This document shows positions 17,109-26,250 of a stretch of DNA of 64,000 bases, one piece after another; positions within the stretch are counted from its first letter, which is position 1; every line of letters starts with the position of its first letter. The notes below the pieces were generated by a model that was not told where the DNA came from, did not search any database, and saw nothing but the letters and a program-made list of their open reading frames with translations. Made by a program: the position numbers and the translations under genes. This DNA comes from Polyangiaceae bacterium (GTDB taxonomy: Bacteria; Myxococcota_A; Polyangia; Polyangiales; Polyangiaceae). The stretch covers positions 372,001 to 436,000 of the forward strand of contig JACKEB010000013.1 of the NCBI GenBank assembly GCA_020633205.1. The letters run 5' to 3'.

Positions 17109-18427
17109 TGGCAAAACTAGAGCAGCTGCTGCAACGCGTCGAGCGTGTGCCGGTTCACAAGCCGCGCGGCGAGGTGACCGACGTCGTGGGTTTGGTGATC
17201 GAGGTCGGTGGCTTGCGCGCCGCCGTCGGTGACACCCTCGAGGTGGTGGGGTACCGAGGGCCGGTGGCGATTGAAGTGGTTGGTTTCCGCAAGGGAAGGC
17301 TGCTCGCGACACCGCTCGGCAACTTGGCAGGTATTCACCCCGGTGCGGAGGTTCGTGCCTCCGAGCGTGGCGGCGCCGTAGCGGTGAGCGACGCGCTCCT
17401 CGGGCGTGTCGTGGACGCCTTTGGGGTCCCGATGGACGGACCGGTGTTGACGAAGGAGACAGACTACCGGGAGGCGCACTCGCCGCCGCCGTCACCTTTC
17501 GATCGTCAACCCATCGACGCGCCCTTCGCCACCGGAGTGCGGGTGATCGACAGCATGCTCACCCTGGGAGTCGGACAGCGCGTGGGCATCTTCGCGGGCT
17601 CTGGCGTGGGTAAGAGCACGCTGCTCGGCATGATCTGTCGGGAGTCTCAGGCTGATGTGAACGTCGTGGCGCTGGTGGGCGAACGCGGTCGCGAGGTGAA
17701 CGACTTCGTGCGAGTCGCACTTGGACCCGAGGGGCTTGCCAGGTCCATCGTCGTTGCGGCGACGAGTGATCAGCCACCGGTCGTGCGTGCGCGCGGGGCT
17801 GAGGCCGCGACTGCGATCGCCGAGTACTTCAGGGATCAGGGTAAGAGCGTGCTGCTCGTCATGGATTCAGTGACCCGCTACGCGATGGCGCTGCGCGAGA
17901 CCGCGTTGGCTGCGGGCGAGCCGCCGGCGACGAAAGGCTATCCGCCGAGCGTATTCGCCGCGCTGCCGAAGCTGCTCGAGCGGACGGGCACGGGCGCCGG
18001 CAAGGGGGTCATCACCGCGTTGTACACCGTGCTGGTCGAGGGTGACGACCTCTCGGATCCTATCGCGGACACCGTTCGCGGTATTCTGGATGGTCACGTC
18101 GTCCTCAGTCGTAGCCTCGCGGAAAGAGGTCACTTCCCGGCGATCGATGTGTTGAAGAGCGTGTCGCGCTTGGCCCACGAAGTGGCGCCGGAGGAGCTGA
18201 TCAAAGCCGCACATCGCGTCCGGGGTTTGCTTGGCGCCTATCGTGACGCCGCTGATCTGATCCAGGTAGGCGCGTATGTCAGGGGAAGCGACTCGCGCGT
18301 CGATCGGGCCATCAAGATGATGCCTGCGATCGACAATTTTCTGAAGCAAGCCGTCAACGAACATGCGCCAGCCGAAGAGAGCCACCGGCGCCTGGAGGGG
18401 CTGGCCAAGGCCGGGGGCGCTGAGTGA
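17108..18427 (+). CDS. fliI: FliI, flagellar export ATPase
   Basis: The 439-residue ATPase starts at a GTG overlapping the fliH end. Walker A is AGSGVGKST (163-171), and the conserved VALVGERGREVNDFVRVALG and SVTRYAMALRETALAAGEPP motifs follow. FliI forms a hexamer that unloads chaperones and drives substrates into the export gate. The length is typical. It overlaps fliJ by four bases. Confidence 0.96.
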   Translation: MAKLEQLLQRVERVPVHKPRGEVTDVVGLVIEVGGLRAAVGDTLEVVGYRGPVAIEVVGFRKGRLLATPLGNLAGIHPGAEVRASERGGAVAVSDALLGRVVDAFGVPMDGPVLTKETDYREAHSPPPSPFDRQPIDAPFATGVRVIDSMLTLGVGQRVGIFAGSGVGKSTLLGMICRESQADVNVVALVGERGREVNDFVRVALGPEGLARSIVVAATSDQPPVVRARGAEAATAIAEYFRDQGKSVLLVMDSVTRYAMALRETALAAGEPPATKGYPPSVFAALPKLLERTGTGAGKGVITALYTVLVEGDDLSDPIADTVRGILDGHVVLSRSLAERGHFPAIDVLKSVSRLAHEVAPEELIKAAHRVRGLLGAYRDAADLIQVGAYVRGSDSRVDRAIKMMPAIDNFLKQAVNEHAPAEESHRRLEGLAKAGGAE

Positions 18428-18870
18428 GCGCACGCAGCAAGCGCTTCCAGCGCCTTGCCGAGCTGAGGAAGCGCGAACTTGACGAAGCCGCAGGGAAACT
18501 CCAGCGGGCCGCTGAGGAGCTGCGCATGCTCACGAAAGAAGTCGAGACCTTGGAGACGCGCTTGGCCCAGGCCGTGCAGCAGCGCGCAGAGCTGGTGTCC
18601 TCGGGGGCGGAAGCCCAAGACTTCGTGTTCGCCGACAACTGGCAACGCAGCCAGCAACAAAAGCTCGCGCTGGCGAAGCGTGAGCACCAACAGGCGGAGC
18701 AGATCTACCTGCGAGCGCAGGCGCTCGTGATCCAGGCACGCGCCAAGGTGAAGGCGATGGAAACTCTGAAGGAACGAGCCGATCAGGAGCACGCGCGGAT
18801 GCTCGAGGTCGCTGAGCGCAAGCTAGAGGACGACTTCGCGGCTCGCGTCGCGCGCAAGGAAAGCGCGTGA
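18424..18870 (+). CDS. fliJ: FliJ, export ATPase central stalk
   Basis: The 148-residue protein is almost entirely charged coiled coil (for example KRELDEAAGKLQRAAEELRM). That fits FliJ, which fits into the FliI hexamer and links it to FlhA. The GTG start overlaps the fliI stop. The call depends on size, coiled coil and order, as FliJ is poorly conserved. Confidence 0.85.
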   Translation: MSARSKRFQRLAELRKRELDEAAGKLQRAAEELRMLTKEVETLETRLAQAVQQRAELVSSGAEAQDFVFADNWQRSQQQKLALAKREHQQAEQIYLRAQALVIQARAKVKAMETLKERADQEHARMLEVAERKLEDDFAARVARKESA

Positions 18871-19463
18871 GCGGCCTCGGTACCAAGCCGAGTGCCTTGG
18901 AGGCTGGCCACCGCGAGCTCGCCGGCGACGGCAACAAGGCGGCTCAAGACGATACCCGCGTCGCCTGGATCCAGGCACTCACCGCCCAACTCCGGGGGGC
19001 GTTTTACCAGCTCCCGGAAGCTGAGAGTCAGATCGCTGAAGCGTCGCGCGGTTGGCGCTCCCCCGTCGGGCAGTTGTCGCCGAGCGAAGCGCTGTTTGGT
19101 GACGGCTCCGAGGAGACGCGGGCTCTGAGTAGCCTGCGCCTCGACCTGGCTGGCGGTGAACACGGCGACCTGAGCGTACTAATTCAGCGAGGAAACGCCG
19201 GGATGCGCGTGGTGTTCGAGGTGCAAAGTCAGACTGCGCTCGAGTGGCTCGACGCCGAACGCCAGCTATTGCTGGAGACGCTGCGCGCCCAGGGCCTTCG
19301 GGTCGCGGGTGTCGAGGTGTGCTTCGGTTCTGGCACTGCTCTTGCTCCTGCTGAACCTCGTGGTTCATCTCTCACAGCCCGTATTGCCGAAGCCAGCCGC
19401 CGTTTCGTGGCGGATGAGCCGGAAAAGCGCAAAAGCGATCGACGAGTCAACGTCGTGGGCTGA
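18867..19463 (+). CDS. fliK: FliK-like hook-length control protein, short
   Basis: The 198-residue product overlaps fliJ by four bases. The region about 90-155 (LRLDLAGGEHGDLSVLIQRG ... LLLETLRAQGLRVAGVEVCF) matches the C-terminal Flg_hook domain, which flips FlhB specificity. Typical FliK proteins are about 350-450 residues, with the long N-terminus acting as ruler. Here fewer than 90 residues precede the domain. The position before flgD and flgE supports the assignment. It may be a minimal FliK or work with a different ruler. Confidence 0.72.
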   Translation: MSGLGTKPSALEAGHRELAGDGNKAAQDDTRVAWIQALTAQLRGAFYQLPEAESQIAEASRGWRSPVGQLSPSEALFGDGSEETRALSSLRLDLAGGEHGDLSVLIQRGNAGMRVVFEVQSQTALEWLDAERQLLLETLRAQGLRVAGVEVCFGSGTALAPAEPRGSSLTARIAEASRRFVADEPEKRKSDRRVNVVG

Positions 19464-19499
19464 TAGCGGCGCCAATCTGCTGGCGCTCCCGGAGGCGCG

Positions 19500-20189
19500 A
19501 TGATTGACGCAACGAGCTCTATCTCTAGCGGGCTGTTGACCCAGCAAACCAAGGGCGGACAAGCCATGGGGAAGGAAGCCTTCCTCAAGCTCCTCGTCGC
19601 TCAGCTGCAGCATCAGGATCCCCTCGAGCCCCAGGACAACTCCGAGTTCGTGGCCCAGCTGGCGCAGTTCAGCTCCCTCGAACAGTCGATGGGCATCAAC
19701 GATCGCCTGGATCTGCTAGCGACCCAGACTCGCGGTCTCGCGAACACCGAGGCCATCGGGCTGGTGGGCAAGCAAGTCACCGTGCGCGGGTCCACGATGC
19801 CGTACAACGGCAGCGGGAGTACCAACGTCGGATTCGACTTGGCGGGGAACTCCGCGGAAACGCACGTCACGATCCGCGACGCTTCGGGCAATGTCGTGCG
19901 CACGCTAGACGTTGGCGCTCGCAACGCTGGCAAGCAGTCGGTTGCGTGGGACGGCCTGGACGACGCTGGAAACCGCGTGCCCCAGGGTGTCTACACCATC
20001 AGCGTCGACGCTCAGACTGAAGCGGGGGACGCAGTGGGCGTGACTCAAGAGACAACGGGCACCGTCGAGGCGGTGTCCTTCGAACAAGGTTACCCGGTGC
20101 TGCAGCTCGACACAGGGGTCGAGGTGCCTGCATCGGATCTGATCAAAGTGAACGAGGATCCCGGCGGCTCCTCGGGCGCAGCCAAGTAG
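19500..20189 (+). CDS. flgD: FlgD, hook cap / scaffolding protein
   Basis: The 229-residue protein has the FlgD N-terminal signature (LLVAQLQHQDPLEPQDNSEF, AQLAQFSSLEQSMGIN) and the central FLN-like domain with VAWDGLDDAGNRVPQGVYTI. FlgD caps the growing hook. Length and position before flgE are canonical. A GGAGGCG site precedes the ATG. Confidence 0.95.
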   Translation: MIDATSSISSGLLTQQTKGGQAMGKEAFLKLLVAQLQHQDPLEPQDNSEFVAQLAQFSSLEQSMGINDRLDLLATQTRGLANTEAIGLVGKQVTVRGSTMPYNGSGSTNVGFDLAGNSAETHVTIRDASGNVVRTLDVGARNAGKQSVAWDGLDDAGNRVPQGVYTISVDAQTEAGDAVGVTQETTGTVEAVSFEQGYPVLQLDTGVEVPASDLIKVNEDPGGSSGAAK

Positions 20190-20199
20190 GAGAACAACG

Positions 20200-21492
20200 A
20201 TGGTACTGAGAGCAATGTACGCGGGTGTGTCCGGTATGCGCGCCGAAGGCGAAGCGCTGGGCGTGGTGGGCGACAACATCGCCAACGTCAACACGGTTGG
20301 ATTCAAGAGCCAGCGCGCGGTCTTTCAAGACGTGCTGGGGCACTCGATCCTCGCCGGTTCGTCAACGGCGCTGCCAGGTTCTGGCGTGAAGATCGGTGAC
20401 GTCCAACAGATGTTCACCCAAGGCACGCTTGCGAGCACTGGGGTCTCTACGGACCTCGCGCTGAACGGTGACGGCTTCTTCGTGGTGAAGGGCACCGTCG
20501 AAGGGGTGAGCGGCAACTTCTACACCCGCGCGGGCCAGTTCAACATCGATCGCGACGGTATGCTGGTCAATCCTCAAGGTCTCCAGCTCCAGGGCTATGC
20601 GGCAAACCCTGATGGTTCCTTCAAGGCCAACGTGAGCGCGCTGCAAGTGCCCACCTCTGCTCTCGCCCCCAAGGCTAGCAGCATGATTGACATGACGGTG
20701 CAGCTCGACTCCGACGAGACCGTGCTCACCACGGCTTGGGATCCTCAAGATCCGGCAAATACCTCGAACTTCTCCACGTCGATCACGGTCTACGATTCCC
20801 TGGGGAACGGACACGCGATGGACGTGTACTTCCGCAAGACGGCGGCCGGCGCCTGGGACTATCACGTGATCGCGTCGGGTGACGAGGTGACGGCCGGTAC
20901 TCCAGGTACGAACTTCGAGGTGGGCAGCGGCTCCCTGCAGTTCAACACCGCGGGCGAGCTGGTGGACGACACGGATCCCGGCTTGACCGTAGACTTCGTC
21001 GGCGCGACGCCTGGCCAGGCCTTGGCCTTCAACTACGGCGAGTCCTTGAACGAGGGTGGCACCGGCCTCGGTGGAACCACGCAGTTTTCCGCGCCTTCCA
21101 ACGTCTCCGCTCAGAGCCAAGACGGCTACTCCACTGGCGACTTCGCCGGTGTGGCCGTGGATGGTCAAGGCGTGGTGATGGGGCTCTACACCAATGGACA
21201 GAAGCTCCCGCTAGGGCAGCTCGCGGTGGCCAAGTTCCGCTCGAACGATGGCCTCGGCCGCGCCGGGCAGTCGCTGTGGATCGAGACTCGGGACTCGGGT
21301 GTGGCGGCGATGGGCACCGCAGGTTCTGGTGGCCGTGGAGCGATCTCGGCCGGCGCCTTGGAGGGCTCGAACGTCGACCTCGCAGAGGAGTTCGTTGGGC
21401 TGATCCAGCATCAGCGCTCGTTCTCGGCGAACTCCAAGACCATCACGACTGCGGACGACATGCTGCAGGAGCTGATCAACATCAAGCGCTAG
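20200..21492 (+). CDS. flgE: FlgE, flagellar hook protein
   Basis: The 430-residue protein has the axial N-terminus MVLRAMYAGVSGMRAEGEAL with NIANVNTVGFKSQRAVFQDV. The hook-type middle contains DLALNGDGFFVVKGT, and the C-terminal helix is EEFVGLIQHQRSFSANSKTI. It polymerises into the universal joint outside the cell. The length is normal for FlgE. TAGGAG precedes the ATG. Confidence 0.95.
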   Translation: MVLRAMYAGVSGMRAEGEALGVVGDNIANVNTVGFKSQRAVFQDVLGHSILAGSSTALPGSGVKIGDVQQMFTQGTLASTGVSTDLALNGDGFFVVKGTVEGVSGNFYTRAGQFNIDRDGMLVNPQGLQLQGYAANPDGSFKANVSALQVPTSALAPKASSMIDMTVQLDSDETVLTTAWDPQDPANTSNFSTSITVYDSLGNGHAMDVYFRKTAAGAWDYHVIASGDEVTAGTPGTNFEVGSGSLQFNTAGELVDDTDPGLTVDFVGATPGQALAFNYGESLNEGGTGLGGTTQFSAPSNVSAQSQDGYSTGDFAGVAVDGQGVVMGLYTNGQKLPLGQLAVAKFRSNDGLGRAGQSLWIETRDSGVAAMGTAGSGGRGAISAGALEGSNVDLAEEFVGLIQHQRSFSANSKTITTADDMLQELINIKR

Positions 21493-21555
21493 CAGGTGAG
21501 GCGGTGACTCAGGTTTTGTCGCCGCCTGCCGTTTCCTCTCTCAGAGGTATGTGAC

Positions 21556-22095
21556 GTGGCTGACGAAAAGGCGGAAGCGAAGGCTCAGGACGGCGAAGCT
21601 CTTGAGCCGAAGAAGGGCGGCAAAGGCAAGATCATCCTCGGGATATTGGGGGTGCTCTTGGTGACCGCTGGCGGTGCGGGTGGCGCGATCGCTGGCACCC
21701 GACTCATGGGGCCTCCGCCCGCTGCGGCTCCTCCCCCCGCTCCTCCCAAGGAGGAGGAGGAGGACGACAGTAACCCGTACTCGGGCAAAGTCGCCGTCAT
21801 CTCCAACTTCAACCCGATCGTGATCGATTTTCACGATCCCTCCGGCGACGTCCACCATTTGAAGCTCGCCGTGACCGCAGAACTCCCTGCGGAAATGCAG
21901 GAGAAGGAGTTCGAACTCTACTCTCCTCGGGGTCGCGAGGCGGCGATCGTCTACCTCCGCCAGCTGAAATGGGAAGACGCGATCAACCCCAAGAAGTTCG
22001 AAGAAATTCGCAAAGGGCTGAGTGAGGTCATGATCAAGGCCCTAGGCAAGAAGCGCGTCGAGAAGATCGTCATCACCGACTACGTGGCTCAATGA
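21556..22095 (+). CDS. fliL: FliL, flagellar motor-associated membrane protein
   Basis: The 179-residue protein has one membrane helix (about 26-47) and a Pro/Glu-rich linker. Its periplasmic FliL domain includes HHLKLAVTAELPAEMQEKEF, and the C-terminal EKIVITDYVAQ matches the conserved end of the family. FliL rings surround the stator. The GTG start follows a 63-base gap after flgE that contains a near-perfect GC hairpin (AGGCGGTGAC / GTCGCCGCCT). It overlaps fliM by four bases. Confidence 0.92.
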   Translation: MADEKAEAKAQDGEALEPKKGGKGKIILGILGVLLVTAGGAGGAIAGTRLMGPPPAAAPPPAPPKEEEEDDSNPYSGKVAVISNFNPIVIDFHDPSGDVHHLKLAVTAELPAEMQEKEFELYSPRGREAAIVYLRQLKWEDAINPKKFEEIRKGLSEVMIKALGKKRVEKIVITDYVAQ

Positions 22096-23081
22096 CCGAC
22101 GCTGTTTCGAAGCTCGCCTCCCCGTCGGCTGACGCAGAGGCCCGCCCCTCACTGGGGCTCGAAGATCTTGGAGCGTCCCTGCGACGCGGCGCGCCCAAGA
22201 TCAAACCGCTGGATCTAACAGGGCGCGAACGACACCTGCGCTCGGCGATGTTCGCGATGACGAAGATCGCGGGTGGCTTCTGCGTAGGCGCGCGGCGCAC
22301 GCTGCCGTTCTTGGTGCGCCAGCGCGCGCGCATGGTGACGGGGGCAGTGAGCATCTTCGAAGGCGGCAAGGAGCTCAACCTGAGCGATCGTGGGCCGGTC
22401 TTCATGGTGGTGCTCGACGGCGACGACACGCCGGCGTGGGGCCGGCTCTTCTTGGAGACCGACGCCGTCGGAATGGTGCTGGATGGCAGTCTGGGAGGGA
22501 ACGCGGCGGTCGACGAGGAGCAGCCGGCGGAGCCGCTCCAGCTCCCCACGGAGCTGACCCTGGCGCAGCGCGCCTTGGTAGGACGGATTGCCCGGAACTT
22601 GGCTGACGATTTCGCGCGCGCCGTCTCACAGATCGTGGGCATCGAGCTGCACACGGTGTCCTTTCACGCAATTCCGCACGGAGAACCCATCCCGGGACCA
22701 TCGTCCGACGGCCTTCAGGTCGAGGTTGAGTTTCAGGGTGTCATCGGCCATCCAAAGGCGATCCTCGCGCTCAGCGCGGAGTCTCTGGAAGCCGCCGCCC
22801 GCGAGCACACGGGGGAGCCTCAGGCCCCAGGGGATCCGCGAATGGCCGAGGCGCTGATCGATGTCTCGCTGAACGTGGTCGCCGAGCTCGGTCGGACCAC
22901 GCTGGGCCTGCGTCGCATCCTGCGCCTCCAACCGGGCGAGATCTTGCGGCTGCCTACCGCGACGGATGATCCCGTGCCGATCCGTGTCGGCGGCCTGTTG
23001 AAGCTCGAGGGCTCACCCGTCATCAGTCGTGGTCAGCTGTCGGTAGAAGTGCGCGGACGCGCGCCGCGCAGCGCGAAGTGA
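22092..23081 (+). CDS. fliM: FliM, flagellar motor switch protein
   Basis: The 329-residue protein has the CheC-like middle domain (about 50-230) and a C-terminal SpoA domain (SLNVVAELGRTTLGLRRILR ... ILRLPTATDDPVPIRVGG) as in FliM. The N-terminus lacks the usual LSQxEIDALL motif that binds CheY-P; residues 20-30 read SLGLEDLGASL instead. It forms the C-ring wall. It is followed by a 129-base gap and fliN. Confidence 0.88.
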   Translation: MTDAVSKLASPSADAEARPSLGLEDLGASLRRGAPKIKPLDLTGRERHLRSAMFAMTKIAGGFCVGARRTLPFLVRQRARMVTGAVSIFEGGKELNLSDRGPVFMVVLDGDDTPAWGRLFLETDAVGMVLDGSLGGNAAVDEEQPAEPLQLPTELTLAQRALVGRIARNLADDFARAVSQIVGIELHTVSFHAIPHGEPIPGPSSDGLQVEVEFQGVIGHPKAILALSAESLEAAAREHTGEPQAPGDPRMAEALIDVSLNVVAELGRTTLGLRRILRLQPGEILRLPTATDDPVPIRVGGLLKLEGSPVISRGQLSVEVRGRAPRSAK

Positions 23082-23210
23082 GAGCAGCGTTGGCCCGTTG
23101 ACGCTCTCGTCAGCCGGGCGTCGGGAGACAACGTGCCTCACCCCCAAAAGCCCGTGAAAATGCGTATTGGGGGACTGATCAAGTGGCACGTAGGTTGAAT
23201 AGGAGAGGGT

Positions 23211-23588
23211 ATGAGCGACCCCCTCGATTCAATCCCCCCCGCTCCGGGCCTCGACCCGCGCCTCGGTATCGGCGCCTCGGTGAGCCCGAGCTCTCCCGCT
23301 GGCGCGAGCATCCAACCCATCACCGGGCTCGACTCGCTGGGCTTCGTGATGGACGTCCCGGTGCAGGTCACCGTGGAGATCGGACGCAAGTCGATGAAGA
23401 TCGGCGAGATCCTGCGCCTCGGGCCAGGCTCCGTCTTGGAGCTCGAGAAGGCGAACGGCGAGCCGCTCGATATCTACGTCAACGATCGCCTAATCGCCCG
23501 GGGGGAAGCGGTGGTGGTCGGGGAGCGCTACGGAGTGCGTTTGACCGAGGTGCTAGTGGGTGACGAGGTCGTCACCGGGGGCCTCTGA
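23211..23588 (+). CDS. fliN: FliN, flagellar motor switch protein
   Basis: The 125-residue protein has a Pro/Ser-rich N-terminus and a C-terminal SpoA domain (DVPVQVTVEIGRKSMKIGEI, LDIYVNDRLIARGEAVVVGE), the FliN signature. It forms the base of the C-ring and docks FliH. AGGAGAGGG precedes the ATG. The stop shares one base with the fliO start. Confidence 0.95.
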   Translation: MSDPLDSIPPAPGLDPRLGIGASVSPSSPAGASIQPITGLDSLGFVMDVPVQVTVEIGRKSMKIGEILRLGPGSVLELEKANGEPLDIYVNDRLIARGEAVVVGERYGVRLTEVLVGDEVVTGGL

Positions 23589-24448
23589 TGAAGCGCATTC
23601 GCGGTTCCCTGGGGATTAGGGGGTTAGGCGCGCTGAGCGTGCTCTTGGTCTCGCCCTACGTCGCCGCACAGAGTGACGAGGCGCCCGTGGAGGCTGCGCA
23701 GATGGGGCCGCCGTCTGCTCCCGCAGAGCCCCCCGCTGCCCCGGCTGAGCCAGCTCCGGATACCGCCAGCGCAAGCGGGGAAAAGCAACCGACTCCCGAC
23801 TGGATCGTTCGCAAAGCCAAGCCCGAGAGCCCAGCGGAGTACACGAAGCCCCAAACCAGCAGCTGGCGAGGAGTCTTTGCGTTGGTCTTCGTCATGGTGC
23901 TTGGCGGCGCTGCCATCTACGTGAAGCGCCGTCGCCGCCCAGCCTTGACCAAGCAGAGCGAGCTCGAGGTGCTTCATACGGCCAAGGTAGGACCGAAAGC
24001 CCAAGTCGTGGTGGCGCGCGTCGCCGGCCGCCGTCTGCTGCTCGGCGTGACCGAGAGCAACGTCAAGCGTCTCGCCTGGCTGGACGATGAGTCGCTGTAC
24101 GCCACCGAGGAGGCTCCCGAAGCGGCGCCGGAGGCTCGAGACGAGTTGGCCCCGGTTGAGATCCCCGGGGAGACGAATTTCCGTGGGGTGCTCAAGTCTT
24201 TCCTGAGTGGGCGCACCCCAAGCGACATGCGTGAAGGGGACGCCGCCGCCGCGATCATCGCTCGCGAGACCCAAGACGTGGTCTACTCGAAGGTAGCCAC
24301 CACGCTGCCAGCTCCACGTGAAGATCGAGACAATGAGGCGCGCTCCAAGGCCGCGCGTCGGGAGATGCTGCGTCAGCTCCTCGAAGAGGAAGAAGACGAA
24401 GTCGAAGGCCAGGTGGCGGGGCTCTTGAAGCGTCGGAGGTCGGCGTGA
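23588..24448 (+). CDS. fliO: FliO, export gate assembly protein
   Basis: The 286-residue protein has an N-terminal signal-like segment (about 12-27), a Pro/Ala-rich linker and one membrane helix (about 96-112). A basic cytoplasmic domain with LEVLHTAKVGPKAQVVVARV and the GRRLLLGVTESNV pattern is typical of FliO. FliO assists FliP ring assembly. It is longer than usual because of the acidic C-terminal extension. Its position between fliN and fliP is canonical. Confidence 0.87.
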   Translation: MKRIRGSLGIRGLGALSVLLVSPYVAAQSDEAPVEAAQMGPPSAPAEPPAAPAEPAPDTASASGEKQPTPDWIVRKAKPESPAEYTKPQTSSWRGVFALVFVMVLGGAAIYVKRRRRPALTKQSELEVLHTAKVGPKAQVVVARVAGRRLLLGVTESNVKRLAWLDDESLYATEEAPEAAPEARDELAPVEIPGETNFRGVLKSFLSGRTPSDMREGDAAAAIIARETQDVVYSKVATTLPAPREDRDNEARSKAARREMLRQLLEEEEDEVEGQVAGLLKRRRSA

Positions 24449-25107
24449 GCCCGCTCAGCCCACTCTTCGAGGGGACGCAGTCCCTCGCGCCTTCACTCAA
24501 GATCCTCCTGATCTTGACCCTGCTGGCGTTGCTGCCCGCGGCCATCCTCACGATGACGAGCTTCGTCCGCACCGTGGTGGTGCTGGGCTTCGTCCGTCAA
24601 GGCATCGGCGCGCAGCAGACACCGCCGAGCCAGGTGATCATCGGACTCTCGCTGTTCCTGACGTTCTTCACCATGGCGCCCACCTTCAGTGAAATGAAGA
24701 CGGTGGGCCTCGACCCGTACCAGCGTGGAGACATCACGGAGGTTCAGGCTCTCGACGCGGCGAGCGTTCCGCTCAAGCGCTTCATGCTGCGCCAGACGCG
24801 CGAAGAAGATCTGCGCCTGTTCTATGACGCCGCGGCTGAGCCGCTACCCGCCACGCCGGACGATGTCCCGTTGAAGCTGGCGGTTCCCGCGTTCGTCATC
24901 AGTGAGCTCACCACGGCCTTTCAGATGGGCGTGATGGTGCTCCTGCCCTTCCTGGTGGTTGATATCGCGGTCGCGTCGCTCCTGATGAGCATGGGCATGA
25001 TGATGGTTCCGCCGACCACCTTGAGCTTGCCCATGAAGCTGCTCCTGTTCGTGCTGGTTGATGGTTGGAATCTGGTTGCGGGATCGCTGCTGCGTAGCTT
25101 CGCTTGA
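24445..25107 (+). CDS. fliP: FliP, flagellar export gate protein
   Basis: The 220-residue membrane protein has the FliP signatures LLPAAILTMTSFVRTVVVLG, TFFTMAPTF and the C-terminal PPTTLSLPMKLLLFVLVDGW. FliP forms the core of the export channel with FliQ and FliR. It appears to lack the cleavable signal peptide found in enteric FliP, which accounts for its shorter length. It overlaps fliO by four bases. Confidence 0.95.
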   Translation: MSPLSPLFEGTQSLAPSLKILLILTLLALLPAAILTMTSFVRTVVVLGFVRQGIGAQQTPPSQVIIGLSLFLTFFTMAPTFSEMKTVGLDPYQRGDITEVQALDAASVPLKRFMLRQTREEDLRLFYDAAAEPLPATPDDVPLKLAVPAFVISELTTAFQMGVMVLLPFLVVDIAVASLLMSMGMMMVPPTTLSLPMKLLLFVLVDGWNLVAGSLLRSFA

Positions 25108-25133
25108 AGCCTCGCGGAAATGGGAAAACGGAT

Positions 25134-25403
25134 ATGACGACTGACAGCGCAATTGAACTGATCCAGAACGCGATGTTGATGACCGCCAAGGCGGCAGGAC
25201 CACTGCTGCTCGTCGCGTTGGTCGTTGGTCTGATCGTCGGCGTGCTACAAGCGGCGACTCAGGTCAACGAGGCGAGCATCAGCTTCGTGAGCAAGCTGGT
25301 TGCCGTGGGCGTGATGCTAATCGTTCTTGGGTCGTGGACGATGCGCTCGCTAGTCGACTACACCCAGCGCAGCATCAGCTCGATTTCCAACGTCGTGCGC
25401 TGA
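25134..25403 (+). CDS. fliQ: FliQ, flagellar export gate protein
   Basis: The ATG at 25134 gives 89 residues, exactly the family length. There are two membrane helices (about 16-36 and 51-71), with VGLIVGVLQAATQVNEASIS containing the conserved Q-A-x-T-Q motif. A longer reading from TTG 25104 is less likely. FliQ wraps the FliP/FliR core. It lies 26 bases after fliP. Confidence 0.95.
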   Translation: MTTDSAIELIQNAMLMTAKAAGPLLLVALVVGLIVGVLQAATQVNEASISFVSKLVAVGVMLIVLGSWTMRSLVDYTQRSISSISNVVR

Positions 25404-25409
25404 GGCAGC

Positions 25410-26183
25410 ATGGACTTCGACGCCTGGCTTCGCAACGAGACCGCGACGTACTGTCTCGAGATAGCCAGGGTCACCGGGCTGATCATGATCGCGCCCATCC
25501 CGTGGGTGAACGCACCCAAGCGGGTCAAGGCCGGGCTGGCGATGCTCCTCGCGTTCGTCGCCCACGGCTACGCAGGCGTGCCTGACGCAATAAACACGCC
25601 GGTCGGCATGGCACTCGGGATTGGAAGTGAGCTCTTGATCGGGGGAGCCATGGGACTGGTGGTGCTGTTCACGATTGCGACCGTAGAGGTGCTGGGCGAC
25701 ATCGTGAGCCCATCGATGGGCTTCGGCATGGCGCAGGTGCTCGACCCCACGAGCCACACCCAGGTGAGCGTGGTCACCACCATGTTTCGCTACTTCGCGC
25801 TGCTCATTGCCCTGATGGTCGGCGCGCATCGCGTGATGATCGCGGCGCTCCTCGCAAGCTTTCAAGCGATCCCTGCGGGAACGCTGGTCGACCCCGGGGC
25901 GCTGTTTCCGCGATTTCTAGAGCTATCCAACTTGGTGTTGGTCACCGGCGTGCGCTTCGCTTTGCCGGTCTTGGCGGTGCTGTTCATGGTCCAGCTGGCA
26001 CTCGGATTCGTCTCCCGAGCCGCGCCAGCCATGCAGATCTTCAGCGTCGGCTTCGCCGTGACGCTCGCGGTGGGGGCCCTCGTGCTGCTCACTGCGCTCC
26101 CTGACTTGGGGGTGTTGATCGTGAATGAGACCGGTCGTGTCGGCTCTCGGATCGAGAGCTTGCTCGTTGAGCTGAGCCCTTAG
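25410..26183 (+). CDS. fliR: FliR, flagellar export gate protein
   Basis: The 257-residue polytopic membrane protein has the FliR pattern ARVTGLIMIAPIPWVNAPKR near the N-terminus and the conserved GFGMAQVLDPTSHTQVSVVT segment. It completes the export gate. Six bases separate it from fliQ. Its TAG stop is also the first three bases of the hairpin element at 26181. Confidence 0.95.
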   Translation: MDFDAWLRNETATYCLEIARVTGLIMIAPIPWVNAPKRVKAGLAMLLAFVAHGYAGVPDAINTPVGMALGIGSELLIGGAMGLVVLFTIATVEVLGDIVSPSMGFGMAQVLDPTSHTQVSVVTTMFRYFALLIALMVGAHRVMIAALLASFQAIPAGTLVDPGALFPRFLELSNLVLVTGVRFALPVLAVLFMVQLALGFVSRAAPAMQIFSVGFAVTLAVGALVLLTALPDLGVLIVNETGRVGSRIESLLVELSP

Positions 26184-26205
26184 CAGGGTGTTCGCACACC
26201 CTGCC
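26181..26205. repeat. TAGCAGGGTGTT-family hairpin between fliR and flhB
   Basis: GCAGGGTGT (26183-26191) pairs with ACACCCTGC (26196-26204) around the loop TCGC. The element begins with the fliR stop codon TAG. No T-run follows. It may lower read-through into flhB or be an inserted member of the dispersed hairpin family seen at 2074, 2213 and 53127. Confidence 0.7.
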
Positions 26206-26250
26206 AATCAACAGCTTGGCGGCCACGATTCTGCGCTCGGGAGCTGATCC

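Noticed and set aside
23184..23199. Sigma-54-like TGGCAC-GTAGG-TTGAA before fliN
   Set aside because: The -12 box has GA in place of the essential GC, and the predicted start would cut away the good fliN ribosome-binding site. I mention it only for its spacing.
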